Shown in pieces: positions 8,872 to 18,088 of a stretch of 64,000 bases of DNA. How positions within the stretch are numbered: position 1 is the first letter of the stretch; each line of letters starts with the position of its first letter. The position numbers were made by a program, and so were the translations under genes. This DNA comes from Porticoccus sp002341315 (lineage in GTDB: Bacteria > Pseudomonadota > Gammaproteobacteria > Pseudomonadales > Porticoccaceae): NCBI RefSeq assembly GCF_047634355.1, contig NZ_JBLIAL010000005.1; one strand, 5' to 3'. Under the pieces are notes generated by a model, which saw only the letters and a list, made by a program, of their open reading frames with translations, had not been told where the DNA came from and ran no database searches.

Positions 8872-9309
8872 CTATTTTACAATTCTGAGAGAAGGTTTTT
8901 TGCCACTGTCTCCAGCGGTCCCTCCAGAAGGTTTCTCTTTCGATGGTACAGATTTCACAGGACCAGGCCCGGCAGGTGGTTGAGGATCGGGGCCAGTCTC
9001 CGGCTCGAACATCATACCCTGACCGTTTTCACGAGCGTAAATGCCCAGTATAGACTGGACAGGTAACTCTATCGTACTCGGCACCCCCCCAAATCGGGTA
9101 GTAAAGGAAATAATCCGGTTGTCCATCACCAGTGAGGTTATTGCTCGCGGCGCCAGATTCAACACAATCTGTCCGTCACTGACATGTTGCTGGGGAACAG
9201 CAACTCCTGGATAAAAGGCATCGGCGACAATGTAGGGGGTGCAGTCGTTATCCACAATCCAGTCATAGAATGCCCGAACCAGATAAGCTTTATTTGACGT
9301 CATGCTCAT
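8872..9309 (-). CDS. sspB: ClpXP protease specificity-enhancing factor SspB
   Basis: 145 residues. The folded N-terminal domain (RAFYDWIVDN, TPYI, VLNLAPRA, ISFTTRFGG) matches the SspB adaptor that binds ssrA-tagged proteins from stalled ribosomes. A proline/glycine-rich linker (about 105-138) leads to the C-terminal tail LRIVK, the ClpX-docking module (LRVVK in E. coli). It follows sspA, as usual. ATG codons at 9309 and 9303 are both possible; no clear ribosome site separates them. Confidence 0.95.
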   Translation of the reverse strand: MSMTSNKAYLVRAFYDWIVDNDCTPYIVADAFYPGVAVPQQHVSDGQIVLNLAPRAITSLVMDNRIISFTTRFGGVPSTIELPVQSILGIYARENGQGMMFEPETGPDPQPPAGPGPVKSVPSKEKPSGGTAGDSGKKPSLRIVK

Positions 9310-9406
9310 GACAGTTATTTCGGCCCAATATCTCTGTACTGCAGTTTACGAAAAAAGGGACATATCATGCCCCCTTTTCAAGATCCTTTCCGGCCACACA
9401 GGATTT

Positions 9407-10033
9407 TCACATATCCCTTTCAAACTCTGACAGACTTTCTGCAAAGGACGGCCGGTCAAACAATCGTTTCATATAGTCCTGTAAAGGCTTTGTCTGACGA
9501 TTTGATGGCAGTTTAATCTCAAGGTGCTGTAACCGCCACAAAATAGGTGCCAGGCAGCAGTCGACCAGCGTGAATTCTTCGCTCATAAAAAAAGGCAAAT
9601 CGGCAAAGATCGGCGCAATACTTGTCAGGCTGTCACAAAGCTCCTTGCGGGCTATTTCGACTGCCTTGTTGTCAGTGCTGCCAATAATAAAATCCAGTTG
9701 ACTACAGCAATCGCGCTCAATACGGTGCATGAACTGGCGACTCAGTGCTCTGGCTACGGGATAGACAGGCAGTAATGGCGGGTGGGGGAATCGCTCGTCG
9801 AGATACTCCATCATCACTTTGGTTTCATAGAGTGCCAGATCCCGATCTACCAAGGTAGGGAGGGATGCGTAGGGATTCAGTTCAAGTACATCTTCGGGCA
9901 AATTTTTGCCGTCGACATTTTCGATGTCTACCGTGACCCCTTTTTCTGCCAGAACAATACGTACACGATGGCTGTAGTGGCATGTAGGGTCAGAAAAAAA
10001 CGTCATCGAAGATCGTTTTGCAACAACCCCCAT
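9407..10033 (-). CDS. sspA: Stringent starvation protein A (SspA)
   Basis: 208 residues with a glutathione-S-transferase fold but no enzymatic role known. It is an RNA-polymerase-associated regulator in stationary phase and acid stress. The N-terminal thioredoxin-like part begins MTFFSDPTCHYSHRVRIVLA, very close to the enterobacterial protein. The middle contains ETKVMMEYLDERFPHPPLLP, the linker to the helical C-terminal domain. It lies between the fused cytochrome b-c1 gene and sspB; this order (Rieske, cytochromes, sspA, sspB) is shared with Pseudomonas. Confidence 0.95.
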   Translation of the reverse strand: MGVVAKRSSMTFFSDPTCHYSHRVRIVLAEKGVTVDIENVDGKNLPEDVLELNPYASLPTLVDRDLALYETKVMMEYLDERFPHPPLLPVYPVARALSRQFMHRIERDCCSQLDFIIGSTDNKAVEIARKELCDSLTSIAPIFADLPFFMSEEFTLVDCCLAPILWRLQHLEIKLPSNRQTKPLQDYMKRLFDRPSFAESLSEFERDM

Positions 10034-10101
10034 AATAAAACCTCAGTTGTGTTGTTATTGGCAGTTGGATGGCGGCCATACGGCAGCCATCCCCATTGAA
10101 A

Positions 10102-12135
10102 TCAGTGAATCTCTTTCCAGTATTCCCTGTTCAGCAACCAAACCCAGATGAAGAGGAAGGCAAGAAAGAGCAAAACGTAGGTGCCGATTCTCTTGCGATC
10201 CTCGACCATTGGTTCTGCGGTGTAGGAAAGAAAGTTTACCAAGTCGTATGCCGCTTGGTCGTATTCCTCCGGAGACAGAGCTCCTTCCTGAACGAGCGTA
10301 TAACGCCCGCAATTGTCTTCAAGGATTTCCTCGCGGGTCAAGGGATCTCGCTTCACACCACCATTGGCAGCGACCACCGGTCCCGGCGCGCACTCCTGAA
10401 GTCCCTGGAGATCGAGCAAGGCATGCGGCATACCCACATCCTTGAACACTTTGTTATTGACGCCCATCGGACGGTTCGGATCAGCGTAGAAATGTCGCAG
10501 GTAAGTATACACCCATTCGGATGTACGGGCGCGGGTAATCATGGTGAGGTCTGGCGGCGGGGCACCAAACCACTGCTTACCTTTTTTCTTGGTCATGGCA
10601 ATTTTCATAAGGTCTCCGATCTTCTGATCGGCAAACACCAGATTGTCCATCACCACACCAGCGGGCATTTTCAGGTCTGAGGCGACCCGGCCCCAACGTG
10701 AGTACTCAGCTGAGTGACAACCCATGCAGTAGTTGACAAACAGCTTGGCTCCTCGCTGCAAGGACACCTTGTCTGAGGGGTCGGCTTCGAATTCATCACA
10801 GGGAATGGTGCCGCAATGATATTCCGACTCCGCACCGACCGCTTTCAGTGGCAACCAGGCCAGCAGGATAACTATCAACAACCCACCCATGGACTTCCAG
10901 AAACCAAAGCCACCATCGGTAGTCACCCGCTTCGGCTCTGGCTGGGTTTTCTCCATTCGGGTCCAGATCGGCATTGCGAGGAAGAACAGGAAGTACAGGA
11001 CAGTACAAACCTGCGCCAAAAAGGTACGAGCCGGTGTCGGAGCCTTGACACCCAGTACGCCCAGAATAATGAAAGAGGCGGCGAACACCAGGACGGCATA
11101 CCGACTGAACAGGCCTTTATACCGGATTGATTTGACCGGACTGCGGTCAAGCCAGGGCAGCACAAACATAATGGCGATTGCTGCTGCCATGACCATGAAG
11201 CCGGCAAACTTGTCGGGCACCGCTCGCAACATGGAGTAAAACGGCGTGAAGTACCAGACTGGCGCAATGTGTGCGGGCGTCTTCAGGGGATCTGCAATCT
11301 CAAAATTGGCATGTTCAAGAAAGTATCCACCCATTTCCGGTACAAAGAACAAGATAAAGCAGAACACAAAGAGGAATACGACAATCGGTACCAGATCGTG
11401 CACGGTATAGAATGGGTGGAAAGGAATACCGTCCACAGGCACACCGTTGGCATTCTTGTTTTTCTTGATTTCAACACCATCTGGGTTGTTCGACCCGACT
11501 TCGTGTAGCGCCAGAATATGCAACACCACCAACGCCAGCAGAATAATCGGCAGCGCAACCACATGCAGTGACATGAAACGATTCAGCGTAATACCGGAAA
11601 TCAGGTAATCACCACGAACCCACTGCACGATGTCTTCACCAACCACGGGTATCGCACCAAACAGCGAGATAATCACCTGGGCTCCCCAGTAGGACATCTG
11701 CCCCCAGGGCAGCACATAACCGAGGAAGGCTTCCGCCATCAGAGCTACGTAAATCGTCATACCAAAAATCCAGACCAGTTCCCGAGGTGGCTTGTAGGAA
11801 CCGTAGAGCAGGCCGCGGAACATGTGCAGATATACAACAACGAAAAATGCCGATGCCCCGGTGGAGTGCATGTAGCGGATAATCCAACCGTAGTCCACAT
11901 CACGCATGATGTACTCTACTGAAGCAAATGCAGTTTCAGCGGAGCCCTGATAGCTCATCAGCAACCAGATACCGGAAACCAGCTGAATGACCAATACCAC
12001 CAGTGAGAGAACACCAAAGTAGTACCAGAAGTTAAAGTTTTTCGGAGCGTAATACTCACCCATGTGGGTATTCCACGCACGCACGATCGGCAGGCGCGCA
12101 TCTACCCAGTCACGTAAAGACACCAACGCTTTCAT
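10102..12135 (-). CDS. Fused cytochrome b - cytochrome c1 of the bc1 complex
   Basis: One open frame of 677 residues covers two subunits that are normally separate genes. Residues 1-395 are cytochrome b: multiple membrane helices, haem ligands His 90/104 and 191/206, and the quinol-site PVWYFTPFY segment. A hydrophobic segment (about 416-430) ending AVGA at 435 resembles a signal peptide. Cytochrome c1 follows, with haem motif CMGCH at 470-474, likely axial Met 569 (GMP) and a C-terminal membrane anchor (651-668). The complex moves electrons from ubiquinol to cytochrome c. It overlaps the petA stop by one base. The frame is uninterrupted, so this is a true fusion, like FbcH of Bradyrhizobium, probably cleaved by signal peptidase after insertion. 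Confidence 0.95.
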   Translation of the reverse strand: MKALVSLRDWVDARLPIVRAWNTHMGEYYAPKNFNFWYYFGVLSLVVLVIQLVSGIWLLMSYQGSAETAFASVEYIMRDVDYGWIIRYMHSTGASAFFVVVYLHMFRGLLYGSYKPPRELVWIFGMTIYVALMAEAFLGYVLPWGQMSYWGAQVIISLFGAIPVVGEDIVQWVRGDYLISGITLNRFMSLHVVALPIILLALVVLHILALHEVGSNNPDGVEIKKNKNANGVPVDGIPFHPFYTVHDLVPIVVFLFVFCFILFFVPEMGGYFLEHANFEIADPLKTPAHIAPVWYFTPFYSMLRAVPDKFAGFMVMAAAIAIMFVLPWLDRSPVKSIRYKGLFSRYAVLVFAASFIILGVLGVKAPTPARTFLAQVCTVLYFLFFLAMPIWTRMEKTQPEPKRVTTDGGFGFWKSMGGLLIVILLAWLPLKAVGAESEYHCGTIPCDEFEADPSDKVSLQRGAKLFVNYCMGCHSAEYSRWGRVASDLKMPAGVVMDNLVFADQKIGDLMKIAMTKKKGKQWFGAPPPDLTMITRARTSEWVYTYLRHFYADPNRPMGVNNKVFKDVGMPHALLDLQGLQECAPGPVVAANGGVKRDPLTREEILEDNCGRYTLVQEGALSPEEYDQAAYDLVNFLSYTAEPMVEDRKRIGTYVLLFLAFLFIWVWLLNREYWKEIH

Positions 12136-12728
12136 TAGCCTGCCTCCTGATCTACACCAATGACAACCACACCATCACTCTCGTAGGAATACGGAGGGAC
12201 TACCAGATTTGTCGGTGCGGGGACCCCTTTGTAAACCCGACCGGCGAGGTCAAATTTAGAGCCATGGCAGGGACAGAAAAAGCCCCCCAGCCACTCGGCG
12301 CCGCCCAGATCCTGAGCACCCACATCGGGACGAAACATCGGAGCACAACCCAGGTGTGTACACAGGCCCACCAGAACCAGGTACTCTTCCTTAATCGCAC
12401 GGTGCTCGGCGTCCACGTAGGCAGGCTGATCGGATGCCTCGGACGACGGGTCCCTGAGCTCTTCGCGACCCTTGAGGTTATCGAGCGCCTGCTGGGTGCG
12501 GCGAACAATGTATACCGGTTTACCACGCCATTCGACGGTCACCATCTGACCGGGTTCGATTTTTGAAATATTGGCTTTTACCGGAGCACCAGCGGCTTTT
12601 GCCTTGGCACTTGGGTTCCAGGAACCCACAAAGGGAATAACAGCCCCTACGACCCCAGCGGCACCCACCACACAAGTGGCCCCCGTCAGGAAACGTCTAC
12701 GCCCCTGATTAATACCGTCATTGCTCAT
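12135..12728 (-). CDS. petA: Rieske iron-sulfur protein of the cytochrome bc1 complex
   Basis: 197 residues. A twin-arginine signal-anchor (GRRRFLTGA, 9-17) is followed by a membrane helix. The Rieske 2Fe-2S site is intact: CTHLGC at 123-128 and CPCHGS at 152-157, giving two Cys and two His ligands plus the disulfide pair. It hands electrons from quinol to cytochrome c1. GGGAG lies seven bases before the ATG. First gene of the operon petA, cytochrome b-c1, sspA, sspB, thiolase. Confidence 0.97.
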   Translation of the reverse strand: MSNDGINQGRRRFLTGATCVVGAAGVVGAVIPFVGSWNPSAKAKAAGAPVKANISKIEPGQMVTVEWRGKPVYIVRRTQQALDNLKGREELRDPSSEASDQPAYVDAEHRAIKEEYLVLVGLCTHLGCAPMFRPDVGAQDLGGAEWLGGFFCPCHGSKFDLAGRVYKGVPAPTNLVVPPYSYESDGVVVIGVDQEAG

Positions 12729-12786
12729 GACGCACTCCCGTTAGCAGCAAAGGTTGGCAAATTTTATCTGTGCAAAATGGCGTGCA

Positions 12787-12815
12787 ATAGTAAAGAAAAC
12801 CACTTTTTATTACAA
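12787..12815 (-). promoter_or_regulatory. Candidate sigma-70 promoter of the petA operon
   Basis: On the minus strand TTGTAA (12815-12810) and TACTAT (12792-12787) are separated by 17 bases, about 60 bases before the petA ATG and downstream of the rpsI terminator. Both hexamers are imperfect matches, so this is only a candidate. Confidence 0.45.
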
Positions 12816-12860
12816 GACAAAACCTTACACAAAGTAGGTAATAGTCTGTTTTAAAACATA

Positions 12861-12890
12861 AAAAAACCCGGCTGGATACAGCCGGGTTTT
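12861..12890 (-). terminator. Intrinsic terminator of rplM-rpsI
   Basis: Perfect 12-bp stem AAAACCCGGCTG / CAGCCGGGTTTT with a four-base loop (stem 12863-12874 and 12879-12890), followed on the minus strand by further T residues. It lies 20 bases after the rpsI stop. Confidence 0.9.
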
Positions 12891-12909
12891 CCGTGAACAA
12901 AACGATCGA

Positions 12910-13302
12910 TCAACGCTTGGAGAACTGGGGACGCTTGCGGGCTTTGCGCAGACCCACTTTTTTACGCTCCACTTCACGGGCATCTCTGGTCAGGAAGCCA
13001 GCTGTACGAAGTTGGCCCCGAAGACCCTCGTCATATTGCAGTAGCGCACGTGCGATACCATGACGAATAGCACCCGCCTGACCGAAACTGCCACCGCCAG
13101 CGACGGTAATATTGAGATCGAATGTGGTAGCACGATCCACCAGCTCTAGCGGCTGACGCACAATCATACGTGCCACCTCACGTCCAAAATACTGATCGAG
13201 AGTGCGGTCGTTGACCACGATGTTACCCGCTCCGGATTTCAGAAAGACTCTTGCGGAGGAGGTTTTACGACGGCCGGTTCCGTAATATTGGGTGTCTGCC
13301 AT
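12910..13302 (-). CDS. rpsI: 30S ribosomal protein S9
   Basis: 130 residues from the ATG at 13302 (MADTQYYGTGRRKTSSARVF), the standard length. The C-terminus ends in the basic KRPQFSKR tail that reaches into the ribosomal P site. It lies 13 bases after rplM, the universal L13-S9 pair, and is followed by a strong terminator. A start nine bases further upstream exists in the frame but does not match the family. Confidence 0.98.
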   Translation of the reverse strand: MADTQYYGTGRRKTSSARVFLKSGAGNIVVNDRTLDQYFGREVARMIVRQPLELVDRATTFDLNITVAGGGSFGQAGAIRHGIARALLQYDEGLRGQLRTAGFLTRDAREVERKKVGLRKARKRPQFSKR

Positions 13303-13315
13303 AATTAACAATCCG

Positions 13316-13744
13316 TTAAATGTTCAGTTCTTGCGGCTGCTGAGCAGTGTGGGGATGCTCGGTGCCTGCGTATACTTTAAGCTTCTTAAACATGGCACGA
13401 CCCAGCGGACCTTTAGGCAACATGCCTTTCACAGCCGTCTGGATAGTCCGCTCAGGAGCCTTGGCGATCAGTTTTTCAAAACTGATGGACTTCAACCCAC
13501 CGATATAACCGGTGTGGTGGTGATAAATTTTGTCTCTGGCCTTGTTGCCTGTCACACGCACCCGCTCGGCATTTACCACGACAATATAGTCGCCGGTATC
13601 CACATGCGGAGTGAACTCCGGCTTGTGTTTGCCACGAAGGCGAGAGGCAATTTCGACGGCCAAACGACCTAATGTTTTGTCAGCCGCATCTACAATAAAC
13701 CAGTCGCGCTGGACGGTTTCGGCCTTTGCACTAAATGTTTTCAT
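13316..13744 (-). CDS. rplM: 50S ribosomal protein L13
   Basis: 142 residues, identical in length to E. coli L13, beginning MKTFSAKAETVQRDWFIVDA and containing the family signature LPKGPLGRAMFKKLKVYAG. It is an early-assembly protein of the large subunit and first gene of rplM-rpsI. AGGA lies just before the ATG at 13744. Confidence 0.98.
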   Translation of the reverse strand: MKTFSAKAETVQRDWFIVDAADKTLGRLAVEIASRLRGKHKPEFTPHVDTGDYIVVVNAERVRVTGNKARDKIYHHHTGYIGGLKSISFEKLIAKAPERTIQTAVKGMLPKGPLGRAMFKKLKVYAGTEHPHTAQQPQELNI

Positions 13745-13788
13745 TTTTTCCTGCCTGAAAGTTTCTGGCCTTCCTAAAAGGAGGCCGC

Positions 13789-13817
13789 ATTTTACAGACC
13801 ACCCCTACCCTTTTCAA
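13789..13817 (-). promoter_or_regulatory. Sigma-70 promoter of rplM-rpsI
   Basis: On the minus strand TTGAAA (13817-13812), a 17-base spacer and TAAAAT (13794-13789): five of six matches in each box. It lies 45 bases before the rplM ATG and after the zapE stop, so the ribosomal pair has its own strong start. Confidence 0.75.
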
Positions 13818-13894
13818 GGATAATTTTTCCTAAAAAAATATTGGCGAATTAAACGGAATAGTCCCTGCCTGCAGGGCCCCGGAGACCGAACCCG

Positions 13895-15031
13895 TCAGGG
13901 GCGATGTGGTCGTGCCAGATACTCGTGTGATTGCATTTCGAGCAAGCGACTACGGGTTCGCTCAAACTCAAAACCCAGTCGACCTTCGGTATACAGTGCG
14001 GGCAATGGCACCTCGGCGGACAGCACCAGCTTAACATTTCGGTCATAAAATTCATCTACCAAGTTGATAAAACGTCGTGCCTGATCCTCGTTGCTGCGTC
14101 CCATCTGACGAACATTGGTGACCAGCACCGCATGGAATTCACGAGCCAGCTCGATATAGTCATTCTGGCTACGCGGGATATTGCATATCACATCAAAGTC
14201 AAACCAGACGACATCTTCAGCAACCGCGCGACAGGGAATTTCTCGCCCTTCAATGGTGATATCCACAGCCACCTGCACTTCACCACTGGCTGGCACCAGG
14301 CTGCTAAAAGCCGCTTCTATAGCCCCCTGCGCTCTATCATCCAGAGGCGCGTGGTATAACTGGGCCTGCTCAAGGGTACGCAATCGATAATCGACACCAC
14401 CATCAACATTAACAACCTGGGTATGCGTATTGAGCAGTGCAATGGCGGGCAGGAAGCGTTGCCGCTGCAGACCATTTTCATAGAGTTGATCGGGGACAAT
14501 ATTGGATGTTGCCACCAATGTCACCCCACGCTCGAACAGCAATTTCAGCAGCCCGCCCAACAACATTGCATCAGCGATATCAGCGACAAAAAACTCATCA
14601 AAGCAAATCACCCTGGCTTCAGCGGCGATATTGTCGGCGACTTTTTCCAATGGATTTTTTACACCGTCCAGCAGGCGCAGCTCCCGATGAACCCGGCGCA
14701 TAAAACGATGGAAATGCGCACGCATTTTCTCTTCGAAAGGCAGGGATTCAAAAAAATTATCCATCAGGTAGGTTTTACCGCGGCCCACACCACCCCAGAA
14801 ATACAACCCCTTGACCGGCACAAAGGGCCGGGTAGATCGAAAGTACGCTCTGACTCGTTGAAAAATCGAGTGATTTGCTATCCGGGCATTTTGCTCCAAT
14901 AATTTTTCATAGAGCGCCTGTAGCAAAGCCACTGCCTGCTCCTGGGCAGGATCGTAGCTGAAAGAGGCCTGCAGCAAATCCTGCTGATATCGCTGCAAAG
15001 GTGTGTGTGTGGGAACAGACGCCCGAATCAT
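13895..15031 (-). CDS. zapE: Cell division ATPase ZapE (AFG1-like)
   Basis: 378 residues from the ATG at 15031 (MIRASVPTHTPLQRYQQDLL). The longer frame to 15115 has no family match. P-loop GGVGRGKT at residues 80-87 and Walker B CFDEF at 143-147 identify an AFG1/ZapE AAA-like ATPase. The short ATSN sensor-like motif (VATSNIVPDQLY) follows. In E. coli ZapE binds FtsZ under stress and low oxygen. It lies beside rplM-rpsI and divergent from zapG, an order known from enterics. Confidence 0.94.
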   Translation of the reverse strand: MIRASVPTHTPLQRYQQDLLQASFSYDPAQEQAVALLQALYEKLLEQNARIANHSIFQRVRAYFRSTRPFVPVKGLYFWGGVGRGKTYLMDNFFESLPFEEKMRAHFHRFMRRVHRELRLLDGVKNPLEKVADNIAAEARVICFDEFFVADIADAMLLGGLLKLLFERGVTLVATSNIVPDQLYENGLQRQRFLPAIALLNTHTQVVNVDGGVDYRLRTLEQAQLYHAPLDDRAQGAIEAAFSSLVPASGEVQVAVDITIEGREIPCRAVAEDVVWFDFDVICNIPRSQNDYIELAREFHAVLVTNVRQMGRSNEDQARRFINLVDEFYDRNVKLVLSAEVPLPALYTEGRLGFEFERTRSRLLEMQSHEYLARPHRP

Positions 15032-15251
15032 AATTGACTGGTTCAATGGAAGAATGCAGAAAACAAGGCCGGGAACTTTAGCCGTGCAAAAGGATAATCG
15101 CAACCCGTTACTCACACAGTGAGCATGACATCATTGCCATACGACAGCGTCAGGGAACACACGAAAGCCTCTTCAAAAAACAGTTGCCTCCAGATAGAGC
15201 TTCTTTCAGACTACACGTCAAAATCCGCTGCATATCTCTGGAGGTGGTCGC

Positions 15252-15767
15252 TTGGATACCCCGACTGTATTATTGATTGGCTTGCTGTGTGCGTTAGGCG
15301 GCTTGGTTGTTGGCCTGCTGACCGGGCGAACCCTTCACCCCGGGGAGCAAGAACGCAAAGCCACCGAGCACAAACTCAAGGAAGCACAGGAACGGCTCCA
15401 GGATTACGAACACGAGGTAACCGAGCATTTCATCAAAACCTCCGAGCTGTTCAACAACCTGTCACACAGCTACCGCGATGTTCACGAGTACCTCTCTGCC
15501 AGCGCCATGCGGTTGACCGGCGCCGACACCAGCAAGAAAATGGTCGATGCCGGGTTTGGACGCCTTGAGGAGCGCGGCACAATGTTGCCCACAGAAATAC
15601 CAGAACCGCCGAAAGATTACGCACCCAAGGTCCCAGGCGGCATTCTCAGCGAAGAATACGGGCTCAGAGATGACAGCGCATCCCGCGACAATCTCCGCGC
15701 AAAAGTGGCAAATGATACCGCAGAAGATACCGACGACAATGATGACCCGACGCTTAAAGTGAGCTGA
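15252..15767 (+). CDS. zapG: Z-ring-associated protein ZapG (YhcB, DUF1043)
   Basis: 171 residues starting at a TTG (15252) with a strong GGAGG seven bases upstream. A single N-terminal membrane helix (about 5-25), a coiled coil rich in Glu/Lys/Arg (about 32-65), then HFIKTSELFNNLSHSYRDVHEYL, the most conserved stretch of the YhcB family. The C-terminal part is acidic and probably disordered. It is linked to cell division and envelope biogenesis in E. coli. The neighbours zapE and degS support the call. Confidence 0.9.
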   Translation: MDTPTVLLIGLLCALGGLVVGLLTGRTLHPGEQERKATEHKLKEAQERLQDYEHEVTEHFIKTSELFNNLSHSYRDVHEYLSASAMRLTGADTSKKMVDAGFGRLEERGTMLPTEIPEPPKDYAPKVPGGILSEEYGLRDDSASRDNLRAKVANDTAEDTDDNDDPTLKVS

Positions 15768-15855
15768 CGGGGAACGGGAGCAAAGCGATCCATCAAAGCC
15801 TCCCGCTGTGCGGTTTGTGACATAATGCGCTCTTTGTGAGCTCGCGGAGCCTGCG

Positions 15856-17004
15856 GTGTCTTTTATTTTTCGAGTGTTGCGCTATATCAGCTGGCCTGTA
15901 GTTGCCGGCCTGCTTGCGGCCGCACTGTTCATGCTATTACTGCCGGAAACGCTCAACAACGCAGCCAAAATGGAAACCAGGGGGTTGTCACCTGGCGTTT
16001 CCGGAGAGTGGCAGGGGCCGGCATCGTATGCATCTGCTGTACAGCGGGCATCGGCATCGGTCGTCAACATCTATACGCGTAAAACGCTCGAGCGCCCCCG
16101 CCATCCGTTACTGGATGATCCTTTCTTCCGCCGCTTCTTCAGCAACAGCAACCTGCCACAGCAACAGCGCATGCAGTCATCTCTGGGCTCCGGGGTCATT
16201 CTGACCGAAGACGGCTACATTTTGACCAACAACCATGTGGTGACCGACGCAGATGAAATCGTCGTCCAGCTCCAGGATGGTCGAGAGGCAATGGTCAAGG
16301 TCATCGGCAAGGATCCTGATACAGACTTGGCTGTGTTGAAGATAGATCTCGACAACCTGATACCCATCAATATTGATGCGGCCTCCATGCCTCGGGTAGG
16401 TGACGTCACGCTGGCCATAGGCAATCCGTTCGGGGTCGGACAATCGGTCACCCAGGGCATTATCAGCGCTACCGGTCGCAATGGTCTGGGACTCAACACG
16501 TTTGAAAACTTCATCCAGACTGATGCAGCCATCAACCCGGGTAATTCTGGTGGGGCACTGGTGGACGCTTTTGGCAACTTGCTCGGGATCAATGCCGCCA
16601 TTCTCGACAAGACCGGCTATTCGGTGGGCATCGGCTTTGCCATTCCCGCCAATACGGCAGTGAAGGTTCTACAGGATATCGTCGAACACGGCTATGTCAT
16701 CCGCGGTTGGCTCGGCGTCGAAGCCCGCCCACTGACCAGACTGGCGGCGACGAAACTGGGCATGGACCCGCCATCGGGACTGGTGATCACCAGCATTTAC
16801 ATCAACAGCCCCGCTCATCTGGCAGGTCTGCAACCGGGGGACATTATCACCCGTATCAATGATTACTGGGTGGTAGACAATGAAAAGAGCATGAATCTGA
16901 TCGCCGATCTCTCGCCCGGCGACTCCGTCAAACTGGAGGTTATAAGGGAAGGGCAAAAAAGCACAATTATGGCGGTGACAGGCACCCGACCACCGCCCGA
17001 ATAG
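15856..17004 (+). CDS. degS: Periplasmic site-1 serine protease DegS/AlgW type
   Basis: 382 residues from a GTG with GGAG six bases upstream. One N-terminal membrane anchor (about 10-30), a trypsin-like domain with triad His 127 (NNHVV), Asp 157 (TDLAVLKI) and Ser 231 (NPGNSGGAL), and one PDZ domain (about 280-375). A single PDZ plus membrane anchor fits DegS/AlgW, which senses unfolded porins and cleaves anti-sigma-E RseA/MucA, rather than two-PDZ DegP. It follows zapG, as in E. coli and Pseudomonas. It ends only nine bases from the convergent hisC stop. Confidence 0.93.
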   Translation: MSFIFRVLRYISWPVVAGLLAAALFMLLLPETLNNAAKMETRGLSPGVSGEWQGPASYASAVQRASASVVNIYTRKTLERPRHPLLDDPFFRRFFSNSNLPQQQRMQSSLGSGVILTEDGYILTNNHVVTDADEIVVQLQDGREAMVKVIGKDPDTDLAVLKIDLDNLIPINIDAASMPRVGDVTLAIGNPFGVGQSVTQGIISATGRNGLGLNTFENFIQTDAAINPGNSGGALVDAFGNLLGINAAILDKTGYSVGIGFAIPANTAVKVLQDIVEHGYVIRGWLGVEARPLTRLAATKLGMDPPSGLVITSIYINSPAHLAGLQPGDIITRINDYWVVDNEKSMNLIADLSPGDSVKLEVIREGQKSTIMAVTGTRPPPE

Positions 17005-17013
17005 CTCCCGGAA

Positions 17014-18078
17014 TTACTGTTTGAGCAGTTCGGCCAACACATCCAACAGCCTACGGTTTTGCTCGGTTGTGCCAACAGTAATCCGCAAAAACTGTTCTAT
17101 TCTCGGCTGCCTGAAGTGACGGACAATAATACCCTTTTCACGTAATCGCGCCGCAAGCTCGACGGCATCCCGGGACGGGCAGGTCGCCAGCAGAAAGTTC
17201 GCGGAGGACGGCAGCACTTCAAAACCCAGTGATTTCAGGCCAGAGGCCAACGTATCACGACTACGAACAACCTGCTCGCAGACCTCGCGGAAATAGTCCT
17301 CATCGGAGAAGGCCGCAGCGCCTCCAACAATGGCAAAACGACTGAGCGGATAGGAGTTAAAACTGTTCTTCACACGCTCCAGCGCCTCGATCAGAGCGAC
17401 ATCACCGATAGCAAAACCGATCCGCAGGCCAGCCAGCGACCGGGATTTTGACAGCGTCTGAGTCACCAGCAGATTGGGATAACGCCCGACCAGGGAAACC
17501 GCTGTCTCTCCGCCAAAATCGATGTAGGCTTCATCCACTACCAGCACCGACTGCTGATTTTTTTTCAGCAACCATTCAATTTCCGGCAACGACAGCAGTA
17601 TCCCGGTGGGGGCGTTCGGATTTGGAAAGATAATGCCGCCATTACTGCACAGGTAGTCCGCCACCTGAATGCGGTAATCGCTGCCCAGCGGTATCCGCTG
17701 ATAATCCACCTGATACAGACCGCAGTAGACGGGGTAAAAACTGTAGGTGATATCCGGGAAAAGAACCGGCTCATCGTGCTTGAGCAGCGCCTGAAAAATA
17801 TGGGCCAGCACCTCATCTGAACCGTTGCCCAGGAACACCTGAGCCGGAGCAACAGCATAGTAATCTGCCACCGCCTGTCTAAGTAATGTACCGCTGGGGT
17901 CAGGGTAGAGGCGAAGGCTATCCCCCAACTCTCCGGCGATGGCTTCCAGAACCCGGGGTGACGGTCCATAGGGGTTTTCATTGGTGTTCAACTTGGTCAG
18001 GTTGGCCAGTTTGGGCTGCTCCCCGGGTACATAGGGATCCAGCCTTGCAACGACATCACTCCAGAAAGGGCTGCTCAC
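17014..18078 (-). CDS. hisC: Histidinol-phosphate aminotransferase
   Basis: 354 residues, fold type I PLP enzyme. The substrate-binding N-terminal segment KLNTNENPYGPSP (29-41), GNGSDEVL at 84-91, NPNAPTG at 153-159, VVDEAYIDF at 180-188 and the PLP lysine 211 in TLSKSRSLAGLRIG all fit HisC. It converts imidazole-acetol phosphate to L-histidinol phosphate. It begins ten bases after hisD and ends the operon. Confidence 0.97.
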   Translation of the reverse strand: MSSPFWSDVVARLDPYVPGEQPKLANLTKLNTNENPYGPSPRVLEAIAGELGDSLRLYPDPSGTLLRQAVADYYAVAPAQVFLGNGSDEVLAHIFQALLKHDEPVLFPDITYSFYPVYCGLYQVDYQRIPLGSDYRIQVADYLCSNGGIIFPNPNAPTGILLSLPEIEWLLKKNQQSVLVVDEAYIDFGGETAVSLVGRYPNLLVTQTLSKSRSLAGLRIGFAIGDVALIEALERVKNSFNSYPLSRFAIVGGAAAFSDEDYFREVCEQVVRSRDTLASGLKSLGFEVLPSSANFLLATCPSRDAVELAARLREKGIIVRHFRQPRIEQFLRITVGTTEQNRRLLDVLAELLKQ

Positions 18079-18088
18079 AGGGTTACCA

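Noticed and set aside
13767..13786. Hairpin GGCC-TCC/GGA-GGCC before rplM as an L13 autoregulatory site
   Set aside because: The predicted start point (about 13782) falls inside the hairpin, so most of one arm would not be transcribed.
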